64,000 bases of DNA, taken from Desmonostoc muscorum LEGE 12446. Lineage in GTDB: Bacteria > Cyanobacteriota > Cyanobacteriia > Cyanobacteriales > Nostocaceae. Below are positions 28,843 through 36,810 of the stretch, piece after piece (the first letter of the stretch is position 1; every line of letters begins with the position of its first letter). The stretch spans positions 868,001 through 932,000 of the forward strand of contig NZ_JADEXS020000001.1 in the NCBI RefSeq assembly GCF_015207005.2. The letters run 5' to 3'. The notes beneath the pieces are model-generated. The model saw only the letters and a program-made list of their open reading frames with translations. It searched no databases and was not told where the DNA came from. Made by a program: the position numbers and the translations under genes.

Positions 28843-29013
28843 ATGACAACTATTACTGAAATTGCCTCGGATATCTATCGCATTCTCCAAGAATTAGCTG
28901 CACTCGGACCGCGTACCCTAGCAACAATGCACGGGACGACGTTTGTCGGAGATGGTGAACGTGCATTGCAGGATTTGGGAGTGATGTTACGAGAAGTTTT
29001 GGTGAAGGAGTAG
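28843..29013 (+). pseudogene. Small frame resembling the C-terminus of an MBL-fold hydrolase
   Basis: Fifty-six codons, beginning [20 protein letters not shown]. The end, [19 protein letters not shown], resembles the last stretch of metallo-beta-lactamase-fold hydrolases, where this histidine approaches the metal site. The metal-binding HxHxDH part is absent. It may be translated as a small protein, but is more simply a deletion remnant. It lies 11 bases after the HpxZ-like gene and 5 bases before the methyltransferase. Confidence 0.5.
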
Positions 29014-29018
29014 AAATC

Positions 29019-29594
29019 ATGACTTATAGCGTCGCTTCTATTCCGCCATTAGTACAACAGGCTCAAGTACTGGCTGCACAACTTGAATTTTCTGAATCTT
29101 CACTCCCAGAAGTTGGGCGTCTGTTGCAAGTCCTCACTAGCCATATCACACAAGGTCAAATTGCGGAAATTGGTACTGGGTGCGGAGTTGGTGCTGCTTG
29201 GATTGTGAGTGCATTACACGCAGATAATACATTTATTACCATAGAGAGCGATGGCGATCGCGCCACACTTGTGCAACGGTTATTTGCACATAAGTCTAAT
29301 GTCCGTGTACTTCAAGGCGATTGGCATGATTTACTTTCCTATGCTCCTTTTGATTTGTTATTTGCTGATGGCGGAAACGCCAAAGTCGTTGAACCTCAGA
29401 TATTAATAAATGCTTTAAAAATTGGAGGCTTGATTATACTGGATGACCTGACACCAGAAGAATACTGGCCGCCAGAATGGCAAGGACGCATAGATCGAGT
29501 ACGGGAATTTTGGTTGAAAGATCCCCATATCATTGCTACAGAAATTCGAGTCACTGCCAGACATGCAGTAATTCTAGGGACACGCATTTATTGA
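29019..29594 (+). CDS. Class I SAM-dependent O-methyltransferase-like protein
   Basis: A 191-residue methyltransferase fold. The SAM-binding motif I is IAEIGTGCGVGAAWIV (about residues 48-63), FITIESD gives the acidic residue after strand 2, and FDLLFADGG corresponds to strand 4, as in the methyltransferase_24/COMT-like group. Substrate unknown. The start ATG is at 29019 after a purine-rich sequence. Confidence 0.82.
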   Translation: MTYSVASIPPLVQQAQVLAAQLEFSESSLPEVGRLLQVLTSHITQGQIAEIGTGCGVGAAWIVSALHADNTFITIESDGDRATLVQRLFAHKSNVRVLQGDWHDLLSYAPFDLLFADGGNAKVVEPQILINALKIGGLIILDDLTPEEYWPPEWQGRIDRVREFWLKDPHIIATEIRVTARHAVILGTRIY

Positions 29595-29627
29595 ATTACA
29601 AACAAAATTTACTTTCAGAAAAAAAGC

Positions 29628-30224
29628 TTGCAAAGATTAATTTTAGTAAAACATTCGCTTCCAGAAAAAATAGAATCTATACCTGCTAGAGAGTGGGCTT
29701 TGTCATCAGAAGGGCGACAACGCTCTCATTTCTTAGCCGATAAATTAGCAGACTTCCAGCCTGGAATCATAGCTGCCAGCACAGAACCAAAAGCTATAGA
29801 AACAGCCCAGATTATTGCTCAAAAATTTAATCAGCAGGTAGAAATTGTTGAAGGATTACAAGAATGCGTAGGCGTAGCCCGTCGTAGACATCGCACCAAT
29901 TTTGGTTTTGTAGAAGAAAAAAAGTTTTTTGAAACTTTAGAAGCATTTTTCGCCACACTGGATAAACTAGTCATGGGATTAGAAACAGCAACCCAAGCTA
30001 ATCAACGCTTTCAGCAAGCTGTAGAAAATATTATTGCCAAAACTCCACATGATGATGTGATGATTGTGGCGCACGGAACTGTCATGACCCTATTTGTTGC
30101 TGGTTGTACTGGCATAGAACCGTTTCAGTTTTGGCGACAGCTTGGACAGCCAATGGCGATTGTGTTACTTTTACCTGATTTCAATTCATTAGAAATAATT
30201 ACTTTGAACAGTGATAAACTCTAA
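29628..30224 (+). CDS. Histidine phosphatase (phosphoglycerate mutase-like)
   Basis: A 198-residue member. The catalytic-His motif reads LILVKHSLPE, with KHS in place of the usual RHG, and the second histidine is in MIVAHGTVM. The start used is TTG (29628), because the catalytic histidine lies only nine residues in and no ATG is available. Residues ECVGVARRRHR (about 79-89) are encoded by the 29-bp dispersed repeat at 29866-29894, inserted in frame. Substrate unknown. Confidence 0.8.
   Translation: MQRLILVKHSLPEKIESIPAREWALSSEGRQRSHFLADKLADFQPGIIAASTEPKAIETAQIIAQKFNQQVEIVEGLQECVGVARRRHRTNFGFVEEKKFFETLEAFFATLDKLVMGLETATQANQRFQQAVENIIAKTPHDDVMIVAHGTVMTLFVAGCTGIEPFQFWRQLGQPMAIVLLLPDFNSLEIITLNSDKL
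29866..29894. repeat. 29-bp dispersed repeat inside the phosphatase gene
   Basis: The sequence gcgtaggcgtagcccgtcgt then agacatcgc differs from the 26902-26930 copy at a single position. It is read through in frame as VGVARRRHR within the histidine phosphatase. Confidence 0.75.
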
Positions 30225-30236
30225 CTATTAAATAAC

Positions 30237-30797
30237 ATGGATTCGTTTGATTGGACTGTATTAAGCTCTAAATATTTGGTGCAAGATAAATGGCTAAAAC
30301 TGCGCGCTGATACTTGTCAAATGCCTGAGGGACAAATAGTAGAGCCTTTTTATGTTTTTGAATATCCAACTTGGGTAAATGTTGTTGCAATCACCAAAAA
30401 TCAGGAAGTTGTTTTAGTCAAACAATATCGCCACGGTCTGCAAAAAACAGTTTTAGAATTACCAGGCGGTTCTATGGATTTAGAAGATTCTTCCCCAATG
30501 GAAGCTGCAAAACGTGAGTTATTGGAAGAATCAGGGTATACAAGCAACAATTTTGTTGAGACTGGTATAATATCACCCAATTCATCAACTCATAATAATC
30601 TAATTTATTGTTTCTTAGCAACCAATGTAGAACTTGTAGATGATTTAAAGCTAGATATTACAGAACAAATTGATGTAATTTTGTTGCCGCTGGAAAATTT
30701 AGTTAAAGATATTCATAACGGTATCCTTCTACAAGCCTTCCATATTAGTTCATTATTGTTTGCTCTAAAAAAACTTGGTAAAGTGCAATTTCTCTAG
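30237..30797 (+). CDS. Nudix hydrolase
   Basis: A 186-residue Nudix protein similar to ADP-ribose pyrophosphatases. The Nudix box is LPGGSMDLEDSSPMEAAKRE followed by LLEESGY. The helix residues RELxEExG are complete, while the first conserved glutamate is Asp and one extra residue sits in the loop. The N-terminal KYLVQDKWLKLRADTCQMPEG fits the ADPR-ase type. Only 12 bases separate it from the phosphatase gene, suggesting cotranscription. Confidence 0.85.
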   Translation: MDSFDWTVLSSKYLVQDKWLKLRADTCQMPEGQIVEPFYVFEYPTWVNVVAITKNQEVVLVKQYRHGLQKTVLELPGGSMDLEDSSPMEAAKRELLEESGYTSNNFVETGIISPNSSTHNNLIYCFLATNVELVDDLKLDITEQIDVILLPLENLVKDIHNGILLQAFHISSLLFALKKLGKVQFL

Positions 30798-30839
30798 TAA
30801 ATTGACTTGATCAAAAACCTTCAATAAAGGATAAAAATT

Positions 30840-31655
30840 ATGACTACTACAGTTTCATTTGACCGAGTTTCTGATATCTACGATGCAACGCGGGGGTTAC
30901 CGCCTGGAGTTTCTGAAGAAGTTACTGACACTATCTTGAATATAGTTTCAGCCACAGAAGAAACTACCTTTTTTGAAACTGGAATTGGTACTGGCAGAAT
31001 TGCTGTGCCAATAGCTAAAAGAGGCTATTCTTACGCTGGTGTAGATATCTCAGAAAAAATGCTGGCTGAGTTGTACCAAAAGCTAGAAGGAGTATCTCAT
31101 AAATTAACTGCAATCAAGGGAGATGCGACTTCTCTACCATTTGCTGACAACTCTTTTGATGTGGCTTTGACAGTTCATGTATTTCACTTGGTTTCTGCTT
31201 GGAAGCAAGCACTAGCAGAAATTCGTCGCGTCCTCAAACCGGGGGGAATTTACCTCTACACCCACGGTAATATGAATTTCAGCAAAGTTAGTGAGGATGT
31301 AAATCAGGGTAGGTTTGATTTTCAGCAACGTTGGCAAGATATCATTGCTGGCTATGCTTACCCTTTACCCCGCTATGGTGCAACAGAAGAAGAGGTTTTA
31401 GTTGAGTTGGGCGAACAAGGAGCAAATTTAGAAACAGTTGTTGCAGCAAAATGGCAATCTGAACTAACTGTGGGGAAATTGATTGATGCTCATAAAAACA
31501 AAATTTATCGCCATACTTGGCACATCCCGGATGATATTTTTGCCCGCGCAATTCAAGATTTGCAAGACTGGGCTTTGCAACACTACGGCTCTTTAGACTA
31601 CGATTTGTCTGGTGAAAGTAAGTTCAAGATTGTTGTAGTAAGTAACTGGGCTTAG
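30840..31655 (+). CDS. Class I SAM-dependent methyltransferase
   Basis: A 271-residue methyltransferase_11-type protein. Motif I is FFETGIGTGRIAVPIAKRG (about residues 42-60), followed by YAGVDISEKML, GDATSLPFADNSFDVALTVH and IRRVLKPGGIYLY. Residues 160-271 form a C-terminal cap likely involved in substrate choice. Substrate unknown. It follows the Nudix gene by 42 bases and may end the same transcript. Confidence 0.87.
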   Translation: MTTTVSFDRVSDIYDATRGLPPGVSEEVTDTILNIVSATEETTFFETGIGTGRIAVPIAKRGYSYAGVDISEKMLAELYQKLEGVSHKLTAIKGDATSLPFADNSFDVALTVHVFHLVSAWKQALAEIRRVLKPGGIYLYTHGNMNFSKVSEDVNQGRFDFQQRWQDIIAGYAYPLPRYGATEEEVLVELGEQGANLETVVAAKWQSELTVGKLIDAHKNKIYRHTWHIPDDIFARAIQDLQDWALQHYGSLDYDLSGESKFKIVVVSNWA

Positions 31656-31716
31656 TTGGGTATTGGGGATTAGGTATTGAGTACCGAGCATAGGGAAAAA
31701 ACTTTCTTGTCTAGTC

Positions 31717-31819
31717 ATACCATTTCACTTGAAAGTTGATACAGATACCTCAGTAGGGGCGCACAGCTGTGCGCCCCTACGTTAAATCTATATGTATCAA
31801 GATTTTCGTGAAATGGTAT
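31717..31819. mobile_element. MITE-like element with perfect 12-bp ends and a central palindrome
   Basis: The ends ataccatttcac and gtgaaatggtat are perfect inverted repeats. The centre (31753-31780) is gtaggggcgcacagctgtgc followed by gcccctac, a near-perfect palindrome shared with other loci in the window. Confidence 0.7.
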
Positions 31820-32013
31820 CAGACAGGGACTTGGTATAAAGATCATGTAATATATTGCACTTCAAATATATTGCTCCATAACTTGCCCACCCATGAATAC
31901 TCAATTACTGAATACCTATTTTTCGGATTTCATTGTTAGTGGTTGGCTCAACTTAGCCCAAAACTACTACTCAACCAACCAAAGTCAGGCTAATCAATTT
32001 TGGATTTTGGATT

Positions 32014-32171
32014 TGAGAGGATGTTTAGAAAGTCTACCGTTGTATCAAAAACCCCACGAGCAAGCCTGAAAAAGAAGGGAATAATCTTCTCAAAGTCTTT
32101 TTTTTTAAGGAGGATTTAGGAGGATCTAAAATTTTGGATACCTCAGCCACCACTTTTAAAACATCCTCTTA
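32014..32171. mobile_element. MITE-like element, second member of the window-start family
   Basis: The left end tgagaggatgtttagaaagt and the complement of the right end taagaggatgttttaaaagt match at 17 of 20 positions. Both resemble the ends of the 45-456 element. The interior is unrelated to the 39-bp array and has no gene. Confidence 0.6.
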
Positions 32172-32350
32172 GAATGACCCCATAATCAATGCTCTTTCTA
32201 GAATAAATAATTGTAGATTTGGGATTTGGGATTTGTTCCACAAATAAATTTGCTTCCTATCAGGGCTTTTAGAATATTAAATTTTGAATCTTAAATTCAA
32301 AATGGAAAATTTAAAATCTAAAATTCGTTGAAGGCAATGTCTTCAGGACA

Positions 32351-33703
32351 ATGCATATTGTTGTTAACTCTCAAGGATGCTTGAAAATGTGGGTTTGGCA
32401 TACTAGAACAAAGTCTGTGCAATGTGTATTGCCGTTGTTAACCCTTGAGGTAATACATATTAATGGCCAATTGAAGGTATTAGCACATGGCGCTCTTGAG
32501 GAATTGAGAAATTATTCAAGGAACGCCAAGAATCTGGCCGAACTGTTGGTATGTCTAGACAAGTGGCTTGAGGATCGCGCTCTTACGGCTTCAGGTATTA
32601 TCGGCTCTGAGTGCAGATCTCTTCTAGATCAAAAATTGCATTGGGTAACAAATTCATTGCCAATTTCCGAACAAATTAGAGGAGAATCTCTTGTTTTCGT
32701 AATTCAAGTAGGCAAAACTGAGGAATTTATTGCTGATAATGTTACCTTTGCAGATTCGGTACTTGCTTCTCCTTTGGTCGCTGCTGGGGGTAGCCTACCC
32801 AAGAGTAGGGGTACAAATCATAAATCGCCTCAAGTCGGCGAACTCGCCCACCGCGCTGTTTCTCTAACGGAGTGTCTCCCCAACATTAGTTTACCTCAAT
32901 CCGAAAGGAAAAATCATTTTCTAATCGATCAGCAAATAATCGAAGAGGTCAATAAAGTTGTCACCCAGGGATTGGAAATTCGCCAAAGATTAGATATTGA
33001 CCATTTAGTAGTATCAGTACGCTTCCCAGTATCTGTGAATGCTGACTTGCTTAATTCCTGGCTAACTACCATCAAAACTCCATTTCCTCAAGGATTTTTG
33101 ATGAAAAGTAACAGTTGGGAACTTATAAGCTGTACACCAGAGCGGTTTATTTCTATTGCTGACTCAAAACTTAAAGTGCAAATTCTGGCTGGAACCTTCC
33201 AAAAGGGTAAGGATTTTGACAAAAGTAGCTTAATGGATGAGCATCAAGCCGCCCGAAATGCTCTTTGCTCCATTGTCGAAGAGGTAGTGGGAAAACTGGA
33301 ATTAAAAGTGGACTGTAACTTAGTTGAATTTGACGAAATTACACACTTCCACTCAGTATTTGAAAAACCTCACCACAGCGATACCTCCATGCTCTGGACT
33401 TTGGCGCATCTTACACCTAGTCCAGCTACTGGAACACAAAACAGCGATACACAGTTTGCGATTCAACAATTAGAAGGTCGGACTCGTGGTTACTACGGTG
33501 GTTGCTTTTTTCTGAGAACTCCCGGTTGTCTAGAAAGCTTAGTGTCTATCCGTTCTATTTTTCATCTTCAAAATAGCGAAGTTGGCGAAATGATTGTGGG
33601 AGCAGGGTTAAAGAAGGGATCGACTTTGAGTAGTGAATCAGCAGAAATCATTTCAAAGGCTACTAGTTCAGCAAAATTACTAGGTGTAAAGCTAGGAAAG
33701 TAA
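32351..33703 (+). CDS. Divergent chorismate-binding enzyme (anthranilate/isochorismate synthase component I-like)
   Basis: A 450-residue protein whose C-terminal 260 residues follow the chorismate-utilising fold: CTPERFISI, AGTFQKGKD, DEHQAARN, ITHFHSVFEK, LTPSPATGT, LEGRTRGYYGGCFFL, VSIRSIFH and a GAGL motif before the end. The order and key acidic and basic positions fit the family, but several are altered (THFHS for the usual H(L/V)xS; SPATG for TPAVGG). Whether it makes isochorismate, anthranilate or another product cannot be told. Residues about 142-178 (SLPKSRGTNHKSPQVG, AHRAVSLTECLPN) have a low-complexity look and may be an inserted repeat. Confidence 0.72.
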   Translation: MHIVVNSQGCLKMWVWHTRTKSVQCVLPLLTLEVIHINGQLKVLAHGALEELRNYSRNAKNLAELLVCLDKWLEDRALTASGIIGSECRSLLDQKLHWVTNSLPISEQIRGESLVFVIQVGKTEEFIADNVTFADSVLASPLVAAGGSLPKSRGTNHKSPQVGELAHRAVSLTECLPNISLPQSERKNHFLIDQQIIEEVNKVVTQGLEIRQRLDIDHLVVSVRFPVSVNADLLNSWLTTIKTPFPQGFLMKSNSWELISCTPERFISIADSKLKVQILAGTFQKGKDFDKSSLMDEHQAARNALCSIVEEVVGKLELKVDCNLVEFDEITHFHSVFEKPHHSDTSMLWTLAHLTPSPATGTQNSDTQFAIQQLEGRTRGYYGGCFFLRTPGCLESLVSIRSIFHLQNSEVGEMIVGAGLKKGSTLSSESAEIISKATSSAKLLGVKLGK

Positions 33704-33886
33704 CAATGAACCCATTAGAAAAAACGCGATCGCTTTATACTTGGTACTAAAATCGTTCAGATTCTGGTACCAACTTTCGGCGACGATCGCGGCAAAAAAA
33801 TCTTCGTTAATCCGCTTTATACCAAATTGGAAGCTTTGTAATTAAGATATTTAATCCAAAATCCAAAATCCAAAATTGGTGTTAAC
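33704..33886. other. Short gap with possible gene remnant
   Basis: A frame MNPLEKTRSLYTWY from 33706 stops at once, and a separate open stretch (about 33758-33841, reading VPTFGDDRGKKIFVNPLYTKLEAL) ends in TAA. Both look like pieces of a decayed gene; no family identified. A TTTTGGA-type heptamer stretch follows (about 33850-33875). Confidence 0.3.
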
Positions 33887-35797
33887 TTACAAAATCGCTC
33901 CAGTTTCTTTCAAATAAACCCGTGTAAATGGTTCATCTTCACCCAAAGTGTAGTCCTCAATTAACCCTTTGCGACGAATAGAAATATCGTTGCCTTTTTT
34001 AATCACCACAGTAGAACCGTCAAAAACATCCCGCGTCAAGATCATCTCAGTTTCGGTGGGATTATCCAAAACTACAATATTACTGCGGTGGTAAAACATA
34101 CCGTCTTGCTCTAATATGTCTTCCGCATACTCAGCAATTAACAAATCAAGTTTGGGATGACGCAGCAAAGTTTGGACGTTGCTGTTGTAATCTTTGCTTA
34201 ATACTTTTTTTGAGCGATTCACAAAAACTGCATCACGGCAAACAGCGCCGATTGTCCAGTCGGGATGTTGCAAAAGAATATGGTCAATTGTTGTTTGCAG
34301 TTCTTCAACTGAGATTTTATTAAAGGTAATAATCGGTATCCTGGCATCTGTACCAGACTCAAAAAACGTTTCTAAAATATGAGAAGGCACATCAACGCTT
34401 TCACCATCAGAAGGTTTCAGATGCATTAAAATTCCTGGTGCCGCGTTGATTTCCAAGATAGCGAAGTTACTCGATTTCCAAGATTCTGAGAGACTTTTGG
34501 TAATGACATCAATACCCAAACAAGTCAACTGAAAGTGTTGGGCAATATCTTGGGCAAGGATAATATTGTCATCATGAACTGCGTGCGTTGCATTGATGCT
34601 TATACCCCCAGCGGAAAGATTGGCGACTTTACGGAGGTAGACAGTGCGCCCTTTCTCAATCACACTGTCCAATGACAAACGCTGTTCGTCTAGATAGAGT
34701 TCCATCGCATCATCCACCAGAATTTTACTCATGGGAGAGGTGGGTGAGTCTAAGCGTGCAGGTTTACGGTTCTCTTGGCGAATTAATTCGGCGATGGTTG
34801 AGTCACCATCACCAACAACCGATGCAGGACGGCGTTCTGTGGCAGCGACGAATTTGCCATCGACACACAACAAGCGAAAATCGAATCCCGAAATGCTTTT
34901 CTCGACAATTATTCGGGGTAGTTGGTCTTCAGGAATCGCTGCTGCTGCCCTAGCATAAGCAGATTCCAGTTCTTTTGAGTCTTGCACGTCAGCCGTCACG
35001 CCAATTCCTTTGTGACCTACCACTGGCTTAACTGCCACTGGGTAGCCAATGTCTCTGGCAGCTGCCAAAGCTTCCTTTTCGGAAAAGACAATATCCCCTT
35101 CAGGTACTGGAAAACCCAAGGTTTTCAAAAATGCCTTACAGTCGTCTTTGCGGGTAGTAAATTCCGAATCTAGATGGCTATCACGGTTAAATGTTGTTGC
35201 TATCCCCCGGACATGTTTTTTACCAAAACCGTATTGCATCAATCCTTCTTCCCACAGATAAAATGCGGGAATACCTTTTTCGTGGGCTGTTCGCAATAAG
35301 GCGTAGACTGTAGGGCCACCGTAGACAGATGGGCGAAATCTACTTTGCAGCTTTACTAGCCGGGACTCAAAGTTGAAGTCTTCGTCTTGGGTGATGGCTT
35401 CAAACCAATCCCAAACAAAGTAGGCTACTTCTCTGGTTGTGCGTTCATGAAGGGATTCGATGCTAATTCGCGTGTATTTTGGATATGGCTTCACACTCCA
35501 GTGCTTGAGGTGCAAATCCATGTCCAGCTTTCCGACTTGTGACGCTACTTGGGCAAAGAGATGGGCATAGGATTCGTAGCTTTGGTCACGTAAGTGGGGA
35601 TAGCGATCGCCAATCTTTGAAATATAATCCTCAATAGGCAAAGGCTCTCTAAACTCAACTAAAGCAAAATCAAATACTAGTGCCCCTCTATCTAAATAAG
35701 GGTTAGCTCCAATGTAATGCTTGAAGTTGAAAATATCGAATACATCCGTTCTTCTAGCATTAATGCGGACTAAATCACTACTTTTTTGTTGAACCAT
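33887..35797 (-). CDS. cphA2: CphA2-type cyanophycin synthetase
   Basis: A 636-residue protein related to the N-terminal two-thirds of cyanophycin synthetase. It has the N-terminal domain segment RFRPSVYGGPTVYALLRTAHEKGIP and then an ATP-grasp module (YPVAVKPVVGHKGIGVT, FDFRLLCVDGKFVAATERRP, FAILEINAAPGI). The Mur-ligase-like domain of CphA1, with its second ATP site, cannot be found, and CphA1 would be about 870-900 residues. This matches CphA2 enzymes of nitrogen-fixing cyanobacteria, described as polymerising beta-aspartyl-arginine dipeptides, i.e. recycling the cyanophycinase product. It is divergent from the NtcA-type promoter gene; cphB lies 1 kb further on. Confidence 0.82.
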   Translation of the reverse strand: MVQQKSSDLVRINARRTDVFDIFNFKHYIGANPYLDRGALVFDFALVEFREPLPIEDYISKIGDRYPHLRDQSYESYAHLFAQVASQVGKLDMDLHLKHWSVKPYPKYTRISIESLHERTTREVAYFVWDWFEAITQDEDFNFESRLVKLQSRFRPSVYGGPTVYALLRTAHEKGIPAFYLWEEGLMQYGFGKKHVRGIATTFNRDSHLDSEFTTRKDDCKAFLKTLGFPVPEGDIVFSEKEALAAARDIGYPVAVKPVVGHKGIGVTADVQDSKELESAYARAAAAIPEDQLPRIIVEKSISGFDFRLLCVDGKFVAATERRPASVVGDGDSTIAELIRQENRKPARLDSPTSPMSKILVDDAMELYLDEQRLSLDSVIEKGRTVYLRKVANLSAGGISINATHAVHDDNIILAQDIAQHFQLTCLGIDVITKSLSESWKSSNFAILEINAAPGILMHLKPSDGESVDVPSHILETFFESGTDARIPIITFNKISVEELQTTIDHILLQHPDWTIGAVCRDAVFVNRSKKVLSKDYNSNVQTLLRHPKLDLLIAEYAEDILEQDGMFYHRSNIVVLDNPTETEMILTRDVFDGSTVVIKKGNDISIRRKGLIEDYTLGEDEPFTRVYLKETGAIL

Positions 35798-36156
35798 TGA
35801 TTACGAACCTTTGGCTAAACACCCTGAAACAGTGCTGCGTGCTGAGGAACGAGTGCTAAGTAAAAATTAAAATTAATTGTATTCAGCACTCAATACTCAG
35901 CACTCCTGAAATTAATTTTGGCTAGTTATGGCAAAGCCATTGAATTGAACCGAACCTACCCTAACGATATTACTCAGCATCTTCAACTATCTCAAGACAT
36001 AATTAAATCACCATGCATCAGTAAAAAACTAATTATATTTAATTCATCCTAATGAATAATCAAAGATATAACCATTGAAAGGTACGATAGATTACCAATA
36101 ATTTGTATAAACGTATATAGGGTATTAATCAATAGGTATTGAGGAGACAGCAAAGT
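35798..36156. promoter_or_regulatory. Divergent regulatory region between cphA2 and the 36157 gene
   Basis: A 359-bp gene-free region. It holds a perfect NtcA-type promoter for the rightward gene (36082-36123) and a diverged set of tcagcactc repeats near the cphA2 side (about 35820-35910). The NtcA half-sites are palindromic, so cphA2 could be affected too, at a distance of about 285 bp. Confidence 0.55.
36082..36123 (+). promoter_or_regulatory. NtcA-activated promoter, GTA-N8-TAC-N22-TAN3T
   Basis: GTA (36082-36084), eight bases, TAC (36093-36095), exactly 22 bases, then TAGGGT (36118-36123), which fits the -10 form TAN3T. This is the full consensus of class II NtcA promoters. The next gene has its ATG at 36157, 33 bases after the -10, preceded by gaggaga at 36141-36147. 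Confidence 0.75.
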
Positions 36157-36360
36157 ATGAATGGCACACAAGCTGCTCTAAGAGATGAAGTTAGATTACT
36201 GGCTGAGGAAGCTTTTCACCGCAAGCTGATTTCTGGGCATGGAGATGGGGCAGACATCAAAGAGTATCAAATTGTCTACCAAGGTAAACCCAGGCATCTC
36301 CCACTAGAACAAGCACGTTTTTTCTTAACTAACTTGCTTTACAGAAGCCGGGTTCATTAA
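36157..36360 (+). CDS. Small conserved-looking protein under an NtcA-type promoter
   Basis: A 67-residue protein beginning MNGTQAALRDEVRLLAEEAF. It is predicted to be helix-strand-helix: EYQIVYQGKPRHLPLEQARF reads like a compact beta-hairpin followed by a helix. Family not recognised. A strong ribosome-binding site precedes it. Its promoter has the NtcA consensus, and it stands between two cyanophycin genes, so a role in nitrogen-status response is a reasonable inference, not a demonstrated one. Confidence 0.72.
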   Translation: MNGTQAALRDEVRLLAEEAFHRKLISGHGDGADIKEYQIVYQGKPRHLPLEQARFFLTNLLYRSRVH

Positions 36361-36810
36361 ATAGTTCGTCAGACAATTTTGGATTTTAGATTTTGGATTT
36401 TGGATTGATCCCACGGATCAATTCAATTCTGATTTCTGAATTCTGGCAGGGAATCAGCCTTTTCGAGTTTTTCAAAGATCAAATACCATTCCTATATAGC
36501 AATCCGATTTAATTTGGAGAATCACTCGTTCAAAAATCAAATATGAGTCCTATATCTAGAATTAGTATTAATTACTCAGGTTAAACGAAAAATCTGCGAT
36601 TGCCAATTACCAATATCATCACTGATGCCTCTAGAAAATATATCTGGGGGCTGTTGACATAGGAGTTTTTATTTGGTGAAAAATCTTTCGGCTGAACTGC
36701 GATCGCTAATTTTCATACTACTTTTTGCAGGTAATCTACCAAACGGAAGATATTATAATTTTAATTGTCATGGTTTATTGAAATTTATCTAAATCAAATC
36801 AGGAGTCATT
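36361..36810. other. Intergenic region upstream of cphB
   Basis: This 450-bp stretch has a TTTTGGA heptamer run (about 36378-36405) and two partly similar blocks (about 36484-36500 and 36540-36556, both with a cctatat core). No gene and no NtcA consensus were found here. A purine-rich ribosome-binding site (aggag, about 36801) precedes cphB. Confidence 0.5.

Larger units (their letters stand above)
31656..32350. other. Gene-free region with two MITE-like elements
   Basis: It contains the elements at 31717-31819 and 32014-32171, TTTTGGA-type heptamer stretches (about 31997-32013, 32215-32235 and 32280-32325) and otherwise AT-rich sequence. No gene is seen. Confidence 0.65.

Noticed and set aside
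33706..33841. Small gene after the chorismate-binding enzyme
   Set aside because: The frame from ATG stops after 14 codons and the other stretch lacks a start.
36540..36740. NtcA site upstream of cphB
   Set aside because: GTA/TAC pairs present have spacings of 3 or 5 bases, not 8.
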